The notes below the pieces were generated by a model that had not been told where the DNA came from, made no database searches, and saw only the letters and a list, made by a program, of their open reading frames with translations. Below, one piece after another: positions 20,157 to 32,733 of a stretch of DNA of 64,000 nt (its first letter is position 1; every line of letters begins with the position of its first letter). The position numbers and the translations under genes are program-made. Source of the stretch: Patiria miniata (Eukaryota; Echinodermata; Asteroidea; Valvatida; Asterinidae); assembly GCF_015706575.1 (NCBI RefSeq), contig NW_024037058.1, forward strand, positions 4,147,754 to 4,211,753, written 5' to 3'.

Positions 20157-23100
20157 ATGGGAAAGATGACACTACATGGACCGGCTCTGTATGGTTTCCC
20201 AACGTTTATTTGGATTTACTTGATCAGTATCGGGCTCTTTTGCACGTGGTGTACTGCTCAACAAATTCGCCAACAAATTGTGGCTCCCTTGAGAGATCAT
20301 TTCTGCAATAAGTACGTATTACTACTGTATGTAAAATAAATTGTGTGGTCAACTCATTAACCGTACATAATATAAAATACTCTAAAGTGTTTTTGTTGAA
20401 TTATATAATGAAGGGTTACATACATCAATGATAGGCATATCTTACAGCTAAACTACTGGAAGGAATAGCTCAAACCCAATAGTGGGCAATATTCTTTTCA
20501 CACAAAAAGCCCAACGTAACTGCTAGTGTATGTCTGTGCATGAAGAATCGACGTGAGGTTTACATAAGGAAACTATCCCAGTGTGGAATATATTATTCGA
20601 GTCTGAACCTGATTTGTGAAATTTTACGAAGGGATGAGTGTATTCTTCAGTAGAGAGGCACAATCAAGTTACATTTGAACTCAGATCAAGCGATGATTGA
20701 CCCAAATAACCTATTAGACTATTATTTTCAACAAAAGCCCAGATAAAAGGCACGGGGAACATTATGCATTACTGGTATCTTGTAACCCACCAAGAAATTG
20801 CCCAATAAGCTTGTGAACAATATAATGTCACAATTTGACTATTTTTTAAAGTTTAGGCGCTGGTGTTTGGTTGACTTAAGTACCATCCAATGTACTAAAT
20901 TAGTTACCCTCTCTCTGGATATAGCCATTTCTTGAGAGAGAAAAGGAGAAGTGAAACAATAAATATCAATGTTTCAGTTAACCTTACTTGTTGAACCATA
21001 ATCAAATTAAGTTGCTTTACTTCTTGGAGAGTTATGAACGACATCCGAACTAAAACAGGTTTGTTTTCCTTTATAAAGCTGTTCTGGGATAGTGTCTAAC
21101 TGTGAGTCTGATTCGAATAATGATCAGCGATGTACACTTTGTCAACAAATTTGCAAGAGTGGCAAAAAACGCCGGCAATGCTGGAATGAAATGGGTAAGT
21201 TAAAGAATGAACATTTCTAGTTAATAACCGTGATCTTGTTATAACGGTGTTTTACCCTTTCTGTCTAATATTTTGTTTTTAACTTAAGAAAAAATCCCCG
21301 TAATAATTTGCCCGCAGTATTTCTAACCACTGTTGTCCCCTTGTGTATGTTCATATAAAGAAACAGCTACATTAAAATGTTACAATTAAGGTAACTTGAA
21401 TTAAAAAAAAAATGGAGAATCATGATTTGAGTGTATTCTCCACTCTGAAGGGTTAATTAAAATTCAGTGTGAACTTCTGCAATTATTTTTGGGTTCATGT
21501 CTGTTTTATCTCACAGACAACATTTGCAGCAATGGAGGATTTAGCATCACATTTTGCGGCTATCAAGACGCTGTAGTCTGTAGAAATGATAACCCTAAAG
21601 ATGTATGTGTGTTCATGTTCTGCTCTATTCAAGTCCCATACTGCACTGGATCATTGGGACCACTCGATACGAATCGGGCTGAGTGGGCACAAAATAGGTA
21701 ACAATAATTCAAGTCGTGTACCCCATGCATTTGAATACAATGCAAAACATAATACTGTGAACTAGACTAAACTGATTTTGACCACTTAAACAATATTGAC
21801 CAAGCACCAATATCACGTGTCTAACGGGGCAGCCTTCTGTTAGGTCCCCCCCCCCCAAAAAAAACCGAATCGAAGTTTTCGAACACTTTTGCCCTGAAGG
21901 AACTGATGTTCGCTAAAGCTCGCATTTCTGGGTGAATTGGTCATAGGCCTACTTATCAAAACACCTATCATAAGGCTTGTTAAACTCCATTGTGTAGTCG
22001 TGCCTATATAATAGCCTTCTGTCATTGCTACGTCATATTTCAATGTGACGTCTACCTGACTTTTGATCTAGAGACGTGGGGGGAGGGGAGCCAGACTAAC
22101 TTTGGGTTAAGTCGTAGTCAGGAATCGTCAGGAAAAGAACAGTAAAACAAGCTCATTAAATTACTTTTGACCGTTGATCCTAAAGAATTGGTTTGAAATA
22201 AAAGTTCTATAAAAACATATTTAATTCAAATGGGCCTTCGTGCTATGCAAAAAGTAATTATGGTCTGTGCTCAAATACAGGCGATCTATCTCGGAAGATG
22301 CATCATTTATAGTACAGGTGTAGTAGATATTTGCCGCTTCTTTACCCCCAATTAGGTCTACGTGCACAGGGCCAACGACAGAAGTGAATCTCATGATCAC
22401 CGAGGATGGTCAATCCACCAGTATAGGATCGGATGTCCAATCCTCCAGTATAGGATCGGATGTCCAATCCTCCAGTATAGGATCGGATGACCAATCCACC
22501 AGTATAGGATCAGATAGCCAATCCACCAGTATAGGATCGGATGACCAATCCACCAGTATAGGATCGCCCACCAGTCATACCCCTCCGCGCCCGGGCGACA
22601 GTAGTGGTTTTTTCCATGCAACCACCATTGCCCTGGCATGTGTCTTATCCATCGTGCTTTTTCTGGTGATCTTTGGGGCCGGGGTGTGGTATCTTAGACG
22701 AAGGGGAAAACTGCCGGCTTTCATGACGAAAAATCGGTGAGTAAAACCCAGAAATTCTTTTGTAGTTAATTGGTCCCTTGTACAGCAGGTTGTACTTCCT
22801 TGTAGGCAAATATGGTCCTTAGTATTGGATACAATGAACCTGTTACGACAAACTTTACTTTAATTTGCTGTGTGATTTTCAACCGACAAGTTTACTATAT
22901 TGAAATTTATACACAACACATTCGATTATACCGTTGTTTTGTATCAATGGATTCATTTGAAAATATGAGGATGATAACAATAATCGTATTTGAGAACTGG
23001 AATCATTTTAAACATGCACGAGCACAACCTCAGGAAATCAAATGTTAATACCAACGAAAATGTATTAACGTTTTTCTTACTTGTAGGAGCCCCAATGAGC

Positions 23101-23808
23101 CTTCTACCGAGTTGGAAGTACAGGGTAAGTGCGCTTGAAATCGACAACACATAAGAGAAAACACATCTGCGAAAGTTAGAATTAATCCTCTGAATAAGGA
23201 AGTAATACATGTAATAAAAAATCCCATTAACTATCCACCAACACAACCGTTTATACAATTATCAAATGAAAATCCAAGTCAAAAACTAAGTCAGGATTAA
23301 CTACATATTATATTTATTTGTTTGTTTATTTATTAAAAACAATTTTCTTGGTTTAGCTGCCAAAAGAGCACCGATACCAACTCCACCAGCACTGGGCAGT
23401 GCTGAATATTCCTTCGCATACGGGCAGAGGCCAGACACCGGGGGAGCCAATGCAATGAACAAAGACAATGATGAATATCATTATTACTCCAGCCTAGACA
23501 AAGATGGCGTAGGAGAAAAGAGCGCCCGCCACGTGAAAGACGGGCTAGGCTCGGTTAAAGTTCCAAGTAGGGAGGCTCCGAGCGACCACGACTATTTTGC
23601 GCTGGTAAAGGCAGACAAAGATGAGGACGCAAACGTGCAAGATGGCGGACATAATGAAGTTGTCTCGTCACCAGAGGATGACGACGACCACACTTATTTC
23701 CCGTTGCAGAAAACGCCTGAGCGCCCGTCTGGGAACGCGAACTCTGGTTACGAGGTTCCGAAGCCAGCTCCCACTAGTGGCAGCGAGGCTGAAGAGGCCT
23801 CGCTTTAA
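20157..23808 (+). CDS. YTR-A: single-pass receptor with Cys-rich ectodomain and tyrosine-motif tail
   Basis: Spliced CDS: 20157-20311, 21079-21194, 21517-21697, 22356-22736, 23087-23124, 23357-23808. All junctions are GT-AG, phases 2-1-2-2-1, giving 440 residues in frame. Exon 1 encodes a signal peptide ending near CTA-QQ. Exon 2 has six Cys. Exon 3 carries the signature CGYQDAVVC and six Cys. Exon 4 holds a stalk of six 9-residue repeats (DGQSTSIGS type, residues 168-221) and one membrane helix (about 241-263, IALACVLSIVL ...) followed by YLRRRGK. The tail (about 177 residues) is acidic with YSFAY, YSSL, DYFAL, TYFPL and GYEVP motifs. It stops early compared with B and C, losing the last two (YDRL, YQHL). 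I do not recognise the family. Layout says type I surface receptor; YxxL-type motifs suggest SH2 binding or endocytosis. Ligand unknown. Confidence 0.85.
22405..22566 (+). repeat. In-frame 27-bp coding repeat, 6 copies, in the receptor stalk
   Basis: Six units encode D-x-Q-S-[TS]-S-I-G-S. YTR-C has one unit at the matching place and YTR-B none. Units are nearly identical in DNA, so copy number is probably still changing. Ser/Thr content suggests an O-glycosylated spacer between ectodomain and membrane. Confidence 0.9.
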
Positions 23809-24395
23809 AACAGCAACTGTACATAATTTGAAAAGGGTATACGAACAGAAGCTATTTGAATAGTCCTTTAGTGCGTGGTTGAGGTGTTGTCACTTCTGTT
23901 TTTCGGAATGATTGCTTTACATGCTGTAAATGCTGCACATCGAGCGTAGGAGTCTGCAACTGGTGTGTAGAGGAAGGAACTGCAGTACCACTCGTTCGTA
24001 TAACCATTAGGTGAGCCCATAGTAAAGTTGGTCTCAGACGCAAGAGGTGTCGGTGTTAAACTTTGGGCCAAGGTGAAGATTAGGCAAATCTAATTCACAA
24101 GTGACATCTCCACATGCCAAAATAAAAAAAATTGGGAAACTCTTCAATGCCAACTGAGTCAGTAGGTCAGTCAGTGGAATAAGATGCAAAGGGAACTGTA
24201 CGCTGTATATATAGGCTGGCCCTCTGGGACCAGCAAAACTCAGAAAGATAAAAACTGTGGCAGTTTTTGTTAAAAGTACCAATTACCATGTCCAGAGTTA
24301 CACATACCATTTGTAACAGATGTTACCCTCTGATGGTAAACTCTAAATGCGAAAGTTCTTTCTGTATTGGGAACAATCACTGTGCTACTTATACT

Positions 24396-24600
24396 GGGTA
24401 AATCTGAAATTGAGTGAAACTTATACACTGGGTAAAACTGACATTGGGTAAAATTGACATTGGGTAAACTGACATTGGGTAAAACTTACACTGGGTAAAA
24501 GTGACATTGGGTAAAACTTTTACAGCGGGTACAACTTACGCTGGGTAAAACTTAGACACTGGGTAAAACTTACACATTGGGTACAACTACGGTGAAACAC
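24396..24600 (+). repeat. Expanded CTGGGTAAA minisatellite
   Basis: About twelve diverged copies of a 16-20 bp unit near ACTGGGTAAAACTTACA. This is the expanded form of the array at 14880. Confidence 0.8.
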
Positions 24601-25009
24601 AGTGGGCTAAAATGTTTGTCAACACTGAACTGATACTGTAAATATGACGAGATAATTGTGAAAAATCTGTTCAAGTTCCAATAAAATGAAGAATTAACAA
24701 GTGAGAGTAAAAAGAATGACAGAATGAAATTGAATATTTTATTTGGATTTACATCTTTTGTTACATATTTCTGTTTTGTGGGAAGGGCTGTGTTTTGCTA
24801 TTCAGTAAAAAAGAAACGGAAGACAACACTGTATTTTTCAACTTTCGCGGAGATAATCAGGCATGATCTGTTCACACTTTGCTTCCTCTTGCATTATATT
24901 CAAACATCTCGATCAATAGTGAAAATGCTTTTAAGCTTTACAATAGGTTTCAAATTTGGATACGTAAAAATAAAAAGAACCTACCAAACAAACAGGAATA
25001 AAAGAAATG

Positions 25010-25226
25010 TTATGACCTCTGATAACCTTGACAACATCACTTGGGGGAATTTGAATAATACTTCGTGTGAAGTCATCAACTCATGGTCGCTAACAGCTAA
25101 TTATGGGAAAGAAGACATTGTAAAATAACTGCAGCCATATAGATACTGACAGTAGAGCATTTACTTGAATTCCCTTTAATTGTCACACAAAGGTTTCAGA
25201 TCAATAACCTCAATAACATATCATTC
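25010..25226 (+). pseudogene. Second copy of the decayed TRIM fragment
   Basis: This is the duplicate of 15335-15560: ATCACTTGGGGGAATTTGAA matches the TWENL part, and CAAAGGTTTCAGATCAATAA matches QRFQINDL. It has further losses in the middle. It is followed at about 25250 by GNSGYED, reminiscent of the receptor tail motif NSGYEV. Confidence 0.5.
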
Positions 25227-28200
25227 AATCAGCGAATGCACGGGCGCCGCTACGGATACGGAAACTCTGGATACGAAGACATACCGGTAATTAAACGTAC
25301 ATGTACTTTTATCTCTACCCAAGAGCAGTGGAAACAAGCTGTCAAGTGAGGGCGTCCTCTCTGACAGACAAATAAAAATGTATTTGCGGCAAAACAAGAC
25401 TGACTCGTAACAGGGGGAAATGACTAATTATTCTCACTTTAGGCGAATGCCCTGGCGCCGCTCTCGGAACAAGAATCTCGGGTACGATCACGATGACTTC
25501 ACGTACGAACACTATCATCCGGACTGCTTCGTCCTTTTTTACCATCATGATGTTTGTCATTCATTTTTAAGTACGATTTCAAATTGAAAACGGTTATTTC
25601 CACCAAACGGTGAAAGGTCATCTATAGCGACATTATGTAATAGCATACCGAAATGTGGCAAGAAAGACAAATTGTAGTACCTTCTAAAAATGCATTTCAT
25701 AAAACAAAGTCATGTACAAATCTTTCTTTATTTTTAATAATTATGTTCTATATTGCTGCCTGTTTGTAGTTTGTTACTGATGGAACGGGGTGATTATGAA
25801 TAACAATTGCATATACTTTTTCTGTATAAACGAATACACGCCTGGTGCTTACATTTCTTTGAATCCTTCATATTTCATGTGCATTATGCGGTTATAGTTG
25901 CAATTGTAGGCCTACACGTAGTTTGGTTCCTGTTCTGATACGAAAATAACAAAACGAAAGTGCAAAGGAAGGTAGGCTAAATAATCTATTGTGTATATAG
26001 TTCACACAAATAGGCCTACCGGAAAAAGTCTTTTCAGGAACTGTACAAGAATAATTGAACACTTGTTGCAGTAAAACATGCTGTGGTGCTTGTAAGTGCA
26101 ATAGTACGAGAATATATATTTTTGAATCATCTTACGGCCAGATTAAGATATTTCCCGATCTTTGTTAACTTTTTAAAAATGTGTTTGCAGTGAACCTGAT
26201 GTTTAGGGTTTAACTTGATCACCCTGAGTACTTCATCCCCACTTGCCTGTCTCCACGCAGGAGTATAAATGGGTACTGGCAAAAAATGGGATTTTTCAGC
26301 CATCATTATGGAAAAAATGTTCACCCTGTGTGACCCGCTTGGTGAGCGTGGCAGTGACCCGGTGACCCTCTTTGCCTCATCACCCACCTAATCCAACCAC
26401 ACAGGTCAATGGACTAGACCATTTTATACAATTGGGGGAGTGGAAAGGTAGATCAACACAGGCATATACGGGTACATGTAAACTACAAAATACTTGAGTT
26501 TAGGGATTTGTTTTAGAAACCACATAGCATTGGTGATGTGTGTAATGGCGGGAAATAGTTTAGCCTTGGCGGAGGTGTGCGTTCTCTGAGTGCTTTCTAG
26601 TTAGGATTGTGATGGGCACGACCACAAACCCATTGGAACCAATTTTTAACATTTTAACTTTCAAAAACGAAACTGTCCAAATACAATGAAATACCTGATT
26701 TGATTCTAAGTAAATAATAGGATCAAGCATCCTGTGAAATCCTTCGGCAGTATAGATGCATGTCATTTTCGAGAAAAGAGGAAATGCCATCATTTCCCTC
26801 GTGTTGGTTACGTCCATTAACCATTGTGCTTTCAATGGAGACCTATTCTTTGCTTCGAGAAAAATGACGATGCATTTTCACAGTTTTTTTTTTCAGAAAA
26901 TAAATCTACACTGAGCTGAAGTTTTGACAATTTTGTATTTTATAATAACTTGCTTCAGTTGTATTGTCGTTCCCTGAATCAGCAACACACTTTTCTTTTC
27001 TTTTTTAGAAAATGTTGTCCATTACCCAGACTTGTATGACTCGTGACCCGGACTCCGTCTCGAGTCCTATTTTCCGTGACTCGGACTCGGACTCGAGTCA
27101 TGATGACAAATGACTCGGATTCGAACTCGACCTCGGCCCTGCGGACTCGGATTTGGACTCAGATTTGGACTCGGGCTCGTCCTGCGTGACTCGGGACTCG
27201 ACCAAAAATACCACAAATCCCTTATTTTTTCAACAATAAATTATAATTGTTTTGAAGATGATCCTCTCCTGTGCGGTGCAGAAGAAACGCATCTGAGTAC
27301 TGTACATATACACAGCGCCGTGTGGCTGGCTTGTTTCATGTACCCCAGCGTCCACTTGATACTTCGTGAATGCAAGCTTGATAGTGTTCGGTACCAGATT
27401 ATCCTATCCAGACATGGTATTTAATGCCTTATTTGACATGTTAAACGTGTATTTCCAGTTCATTAAATTAGGGAAAAGCTGTGAAAACATGGAAACGTTT
27501 ACACTGTGAGGTTTTAGCACTATACCTCAACATTTGTTTCATATATTGTGTATATATATTAGAGGTGACTTGTGATTTGGACTCAGACTCGAACTCGAAC
27601 TTTGTGACTCATGACTCGGAATCGGGAGCGGTGACTGGGACTCGAAGTTTGAGACTTATAGGTTTGCATGGTGGGCATGAACAAAGTATTGAAGGTTTGC
27701 GGTAAGACCGTGTGATTATCTCTTTACAACTGGATGTTCTCAGAACCACACAACTCAAACGAGATAACATTCACCAGGTGTTACCGCAAACTTTCCATAC
27801 TTTACCCGCAACTGGCTAGAGCAAACGGGAATATTGCCATTCCTAATCACAAGCCCGAGCATGACTGTGTAAGTTGTCTAAACACTGCAGAAAGGAAAGA
27901 TCCGTTTTTCCTGCAAACGTTGACATCGAGAGTTTAAATCATTTTACACACTTCTAACAAATACCGCGGATATGGGTGAATCCGCTTTAAACCAGCATGA
28001 CCTAGAATTCTAGAAAGGTTGTGTGCCACCGCCGTCAGCTGGCCATTTATGGGAAAACATTTTGGTTGAATTTTTTTCTTCGTTCTTTATACAAGTTATG
28101 AATTTAAAGCAACATACACGAGGTGCCACATCAGTCCGATTGAAAGGAGATATGGAAGAATTACTTGATCACTGATGTACACTCGCAAGCGTGCTTATAT

Positions 28201-28969
28201 GTGTATCACGTGTCCGCATAGTCTATGTAAAAAAGCCATGGTATATTGTGCGTGAACAGATTCGCTGATTATTAATTAGGCAAGACCCCGCCTCTTGATC
28301 CCCTTGATTTTGACCAATCAGCGGGCGCTTTCTTTATCGGGTCTTTGGTCATTCAACCGTTGCGCCTCATAAGACAATAGATAAAAAAAATATGTCACGC
28401 GCTCTGTATCATGTTATGCGATATCGCGCCCGAAAAAAAATGCATTCGAATTGGCCAATCAAACCATTTAGTCCTGATTTAAGTTATGAAAATGACGTCA
28501 CCATTTAGTAAAGTCGATTCCGATTGGCTGGCGCGCGGCTTGCATATTATTAGTTATCCCGGGAGCGTGAGTGGAACACGGAATAATGTAGTGCGTCTGT
28601 AATTTAATATAGCTCTATGGTCCCACATACCACGAGGCCGAAGGCCTAACAGATATTTAACAATTTTGTTGCATTAAAAAATTGGCTGATATGTTATCGG
28701 AGCAATAATACGAGAATAGGCCTATATAAATGTATCTATCTTACAGCCAGATTAAGATATTTCCCCATTTGTTAATTTTTGAAAATTTTGTTTGCAGTGA
28801 ACCTGATGTTCTCAGCACGCAACTTAGAATCACAAAAAAGGTTTAACTTGATCACCCTTATAACTTATGGGTAAACTGCAGCTGAAAGGATGGATTATCG
28901 TAACAATAGAACAATGATTTCACCATTGAAGGCGGCCTTCGTAATAGAATTGTTAGCGTGCTCAGATTT

Positions 28970-29462
28970 GTCTACAGGATACACGTTTTCAGTTTGGTGC
29001 AAGTAAACATTGCCCCTACGTAATCAAGCACAGCTGGGAAAAGTCAGGGGCAAACCCATATCACCACACAGAATTTACAATGAGGAACCTCGAACAAAAA
29101 ACAACATTACTACATTGGTTTATTCCTATTATAGCTTTTAAGTGTCAGATTTCAGAACTGTCGTCATCAGGAAATGGTGTGTATTTACGATGGTTCACTT
29201 GTCACGGATTTTTGTTTTTGTTGGTGGCATGCGTGCCATTTTTTTGCCATGTTCAGTTTCCTGGTCCTACAATACTGAGAATCATTCACTGACGTACATT
29301 AAAATAATATACGAAGTAGGATTTAAACAGCTCAGATAACAAATCAAGTTTTAATGTTGCACCGCGCAGATGGCCTGATTCTATGCCTTTCTAGTTCTCT
29401 CTGAGCTGTTAAACTTCACGTCAAATCAGCTTTAGGACAAGTGTTAGGAGAATCGAAGCAGC
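28970..29462 (+). promoter_or_regulatory. Proximal upstream region of YTR-B
   Basis: Near-identical to 19660-20156, with the same shared blocks up to the start codon. Confidence 0.5.
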
Positions 29463-32400
29463 ATGGGAAAGATGTCACAACGTGGACCGGCTATGCACGG
29501 TTTCCCTCCGTTTATTTGGATTTACTTGATCAGTATCGGGCTCTTTTGCACGTGGTGTACTGCTCAACAAATTCGCCGACAAATTGTGGCTCCCTTGAGA
29601 GACCATTTCTGCAATAAGTACGTATTACTACTGTATGTAAAATAAATTGTGTGGTCAACTCATTAACCGTACATAATATAAAATACTCTAAAGTGTTTTT
29701 GTTGAATTATATAATGAAGGGTTACATACATCAATGATAGGCATATCTTACAGCTGAACTACTGGAAGGAATAGCTCAAACAATAGTGGGCAAAATATAA
29801 AAAGCCCAACGTAACTGCTAGTGTATGGCTGTGCATGAAGAATCGACGTGAGGTTTACATAAGGAAACTATCCCAGTGTGGAATATATTATTCGAGTCTG
29901 AACCTGATTTGTGAGATTTTACGAAGGGATGAGTGTATTCTTCAGTAGAGAGGCACAATCAAGTTACATTTGAACTCAGATCGAACGATGATTAACCCAA
30001 ATAACATATTAGACTATTATTTTCAACAAAAGCCCAGATAAAAGGCACGGGGAACATTATGCATTACTGGTATCTTGTAACCCACCAAGAAATTCCCCAA
30101 TAAGCTTGTGAACAATATAATGTCACAATTTGACTATTTTTTAAAGTTTAGGCGCTGGTGTTTGGTTGACTTAAGTACCATCCAATGTACTAAATTAGTT
30201 ACCCTCTCTCTGGATATAGCCATTTCTTGTGAGAGAAAAGGAGAAGTGAAACAATAAATATCACTGCTTCAGTTAACCTTCTTTGTTGAACCATAATCAA
30301 ATTAAGTTGCTGTACTTCTTGGAGAGTTATGAACGACATCCAAACTAAAACAGGTTTGTTTTCCTTTATAAAGCTGTTCTGAGATAGTATCTAACTGTGA
30401 GTCTGATTCGAATAATGATCAGCGATGTACACTTTGTCAACAAATTTGCAAGAGAGGCGCAATACGCCGGCAATGCTGGGCTGAAACGGGTAAGTTAAAG
30501 AATGAACATTTCTAGTTAATAACCGTGATCTTGTTATAACGGTGTTTTATCCTTTCTGTCTAATATTTTGTTTGTAACTTTAAAAAAAATCCCCGTAATA
30601 ATTTGCCCGCAATGTTTCTAACAACTGTTGTCTCCTTGTGTATGTTCATATAAAGAAACAGCTACCTTAAATTGTTACAATTAAGGTAACTTGAATTAAA
30701 AAAAAAAAAAAAAACCTGAGTAGGCTACACATGTACATGACGCGTTAATTTTATGAGCAAGAGTCATGATTTGAGTGTATACTCCACTCTGAAGGGTTCA
30801 TTAAAATTCAGTGTGAACTTCTGCAATTATATTTTGGGTTTATGTTTGTTTTATCTCACAGGCAATATTTGCAGCAATAAAGGATTTAGCAGGACATTAT
30901 GCGGCTATCAAGACGCTGTAGTCTGTCAACATATTAGACCTAAAGACGCCTGTGTTTTCATATTCTGCTCTGATCAAGTCCCACTCTGCACTGGACAATT
31001 GGAAGCAACGTATGATTCGAATCCTGAGTGGGCACAAATGAGGTAAAAAAAAATCAAGCAATATGTATCCCATGATTTTCGTCTTTGAATGCCATGCAAA
31101 CATAATTGACCTATCGCCGTTTGCGAGTTAGCCACGCCCCTTAGACAACCATATGGAATTTCTGTACACTAAGTTTTGTTTGTCTCGGATTTTGCGCGTT
31201 CCGCGTCCATTCGTATATCATGTAATTGGACGATATTTCACAAGCTGCGTTAACGCGATTCTGACGCGATTCTACCGCGATAGGTCAATACTAAGTGACG
31301 CAGGCTAAATATTTTGACCACGTGAAGAATTAGACGAGGTAGCCACCAATATCACGTGACTGACTGGTCTGTGCTCAAATTCAGGCGATCCATGATCATC
31401 CATCTTGAAAGAGTAATAGACATTTGCCGCTCCTTAACCCTCAATTTTGTAGGTGCATAGAGCAGGGCGGCCCTTCCAATGCAACCACCATTGCCCTAGC
31501 ATGTGTCTTATCCATCGTGCTTCTTATGGTGATCCTTGGGACCGGGATTTGGTATCTAAGACGAAGGGGAAAACTGCCGTCTTGCAAGAAGACAAGTCCG
31601 TGAGTATAACCCAGAAATTCTTTTCAAGTTGATTGGTCCCCTGTACAGGTTGTACTTCATTGGGTTAGTATTGGATGTAACCTGTTACGACATGTATCTC
31701 CAAACTTAACTTCGATTTGCTGTGTATGATATTCAACTGACAAGTTTGTTATATTGAATTCTATACACAGCATATTCAACTATACCCTGTTTTGTGTCAA
31801 TGGATTCATCTGAAATTATGGAGATGATAGTAATAATCGTATTTGAGAACTGGAATCATTTAAAAAATATGCACGAGCAACCTGTCAAAATCAAATTTAC
31901 ACACCAACGAAAATGTATTATTTTTTTTCTTACTTGTAGGAGCCCAAGTGAGCCTTCTACCGAGTTGGAAGTACGGGGTAAGTGCGCTTAAACCGACAAC
32001 ACATAAGAGAAACACATGCAGCGAAAGTTTGGATTCATTCTGATTAATTCTGCATGTAATGAAAAATCCCATTAACTTTCAACCAACACAGCCGTGTATA
32101 CAATTATCCAATCAAAATCCAAGTCAAAATGTAAGTCAGGATTAACTACATATTTTGTGTATTTGTTTATTCATTTAACTTGTTTTGCTTGGTTTAGCTG
32201 CCAAAAGAGCACCGATACCAACTCCATCGGCACTAGGCAGCGCTGGATATTCCTACGCATACGGGCAGAGACCAGACAATGCGGGAGCCAAGCCATTGAA
32301 CCAAGACGACGATGGATATCATTACTACTCAAGCCCAGACAAAGATGGCAGAGGAGAAGAGAGCGCCCGCTACGTGAAAGACGGGCCAGGCTCGGTTAAA

Positions 32401-32733
32401 GTTCCAAGTGCCGTGGCTCCGAGCGACCACGACTATTTTGCGCTGGAAAAGGCGGACAAAGATGAGGACTCACACGTGCAAGATGGCGACCATAATCAAG
32501 TTGGCTCGTCACCAGAGGAAGACGACGACCACGCTTATTTCCCACTGCAGAAAACGCCCGAGCGCCCGTCTGGGAACGCGAACTCTGGTTACAAGGTTGC
32601 GAAGCCAGCTCCCACTGGTGGCAACGTGGGTGAAGAGGCCTCGTCCCCCTACGATCGCCTTGGCCGAGATAAAGGCAAGCAGACCGATGAAGGCGCTCTG
32701 TCAGATGATTATCAACATTTGAAAGACAATTAA
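29463..32733 (+). CDS. YTR-B: single-pass receptor with Cys-rich ectodomain and tyrosine-motif tail
   Basis: Spliced CDS: 29463-29617, 30374-30489, 30862-31042, 31453-31599, 31940-31977, 32198-32733; GT-AG, phases 2-1-2-2-1, 390 residues. The first three exons have exactly the same lengths as in A. Exon 3 keeps every Cys and CGYQDAVVC but differs from A at 22 of 61 codons. Exon 4 lacks the Ser-rich repeat, so the stalk is only about ten residues, with one N-glycosylation site (NAT), before the helix (about 163-185). Tail motifs: YSYAY, DYFAL, AYFPL, YDRL, YQHL. The YSSL of A has become YSSP and GYEV has become GYKV. Same family as A; function unknown. Confidence 0.85.
31107..31287. mobile_element. 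Small TIR element in YTR-B intron 3
   Basis: TGACCTATCGC at 31107-31117 pairs with GCGATAGGTCA at 31277-31287. The flanks read ATT and ATA. The segment is missing from YTR-A intron 3. It is non-coding. Confidence 0.6.

Larger units (their letters stand above)
14470..23970 (+). repeat. Receptor tandem unit 1 (contains YTR-A)
   Basis: The unit runs from a junction phrase (ACTCGTTCGCATAAC, then CACAAGTGAC and GAGTCAGT) to the next occurrence of that phrase near 23980. From 14470 to about 21500 it aligns with 23980-30860 at high identity (by eye about 95% in sampled stretches). Differences include a roughly 650-base segment at about 16540-17190 missing from unit 2, and a stretch at about 25660-25760 found only in unit 2. 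The junction at 14470 matches sequence that follows a receptor gene elsewhere, but no receptor gene lies upstream of it. Confidence 0.8.

Noticed and set aside
22384-22639. CRISPR-like look of the 27-bp repeats
   Set aside because: The repeats are contiguous without spacers, in frame in a spliced eukaryotic gene. It is a coding minisatellite.
24724-25128. Open frame of 134 codons with a hydrophobic start
   Set aside because: The matching place in unit 1 is broken and the part after 25010 is the TRIM relic in a frame that also covers repeat sequence. No splice or promoter support.
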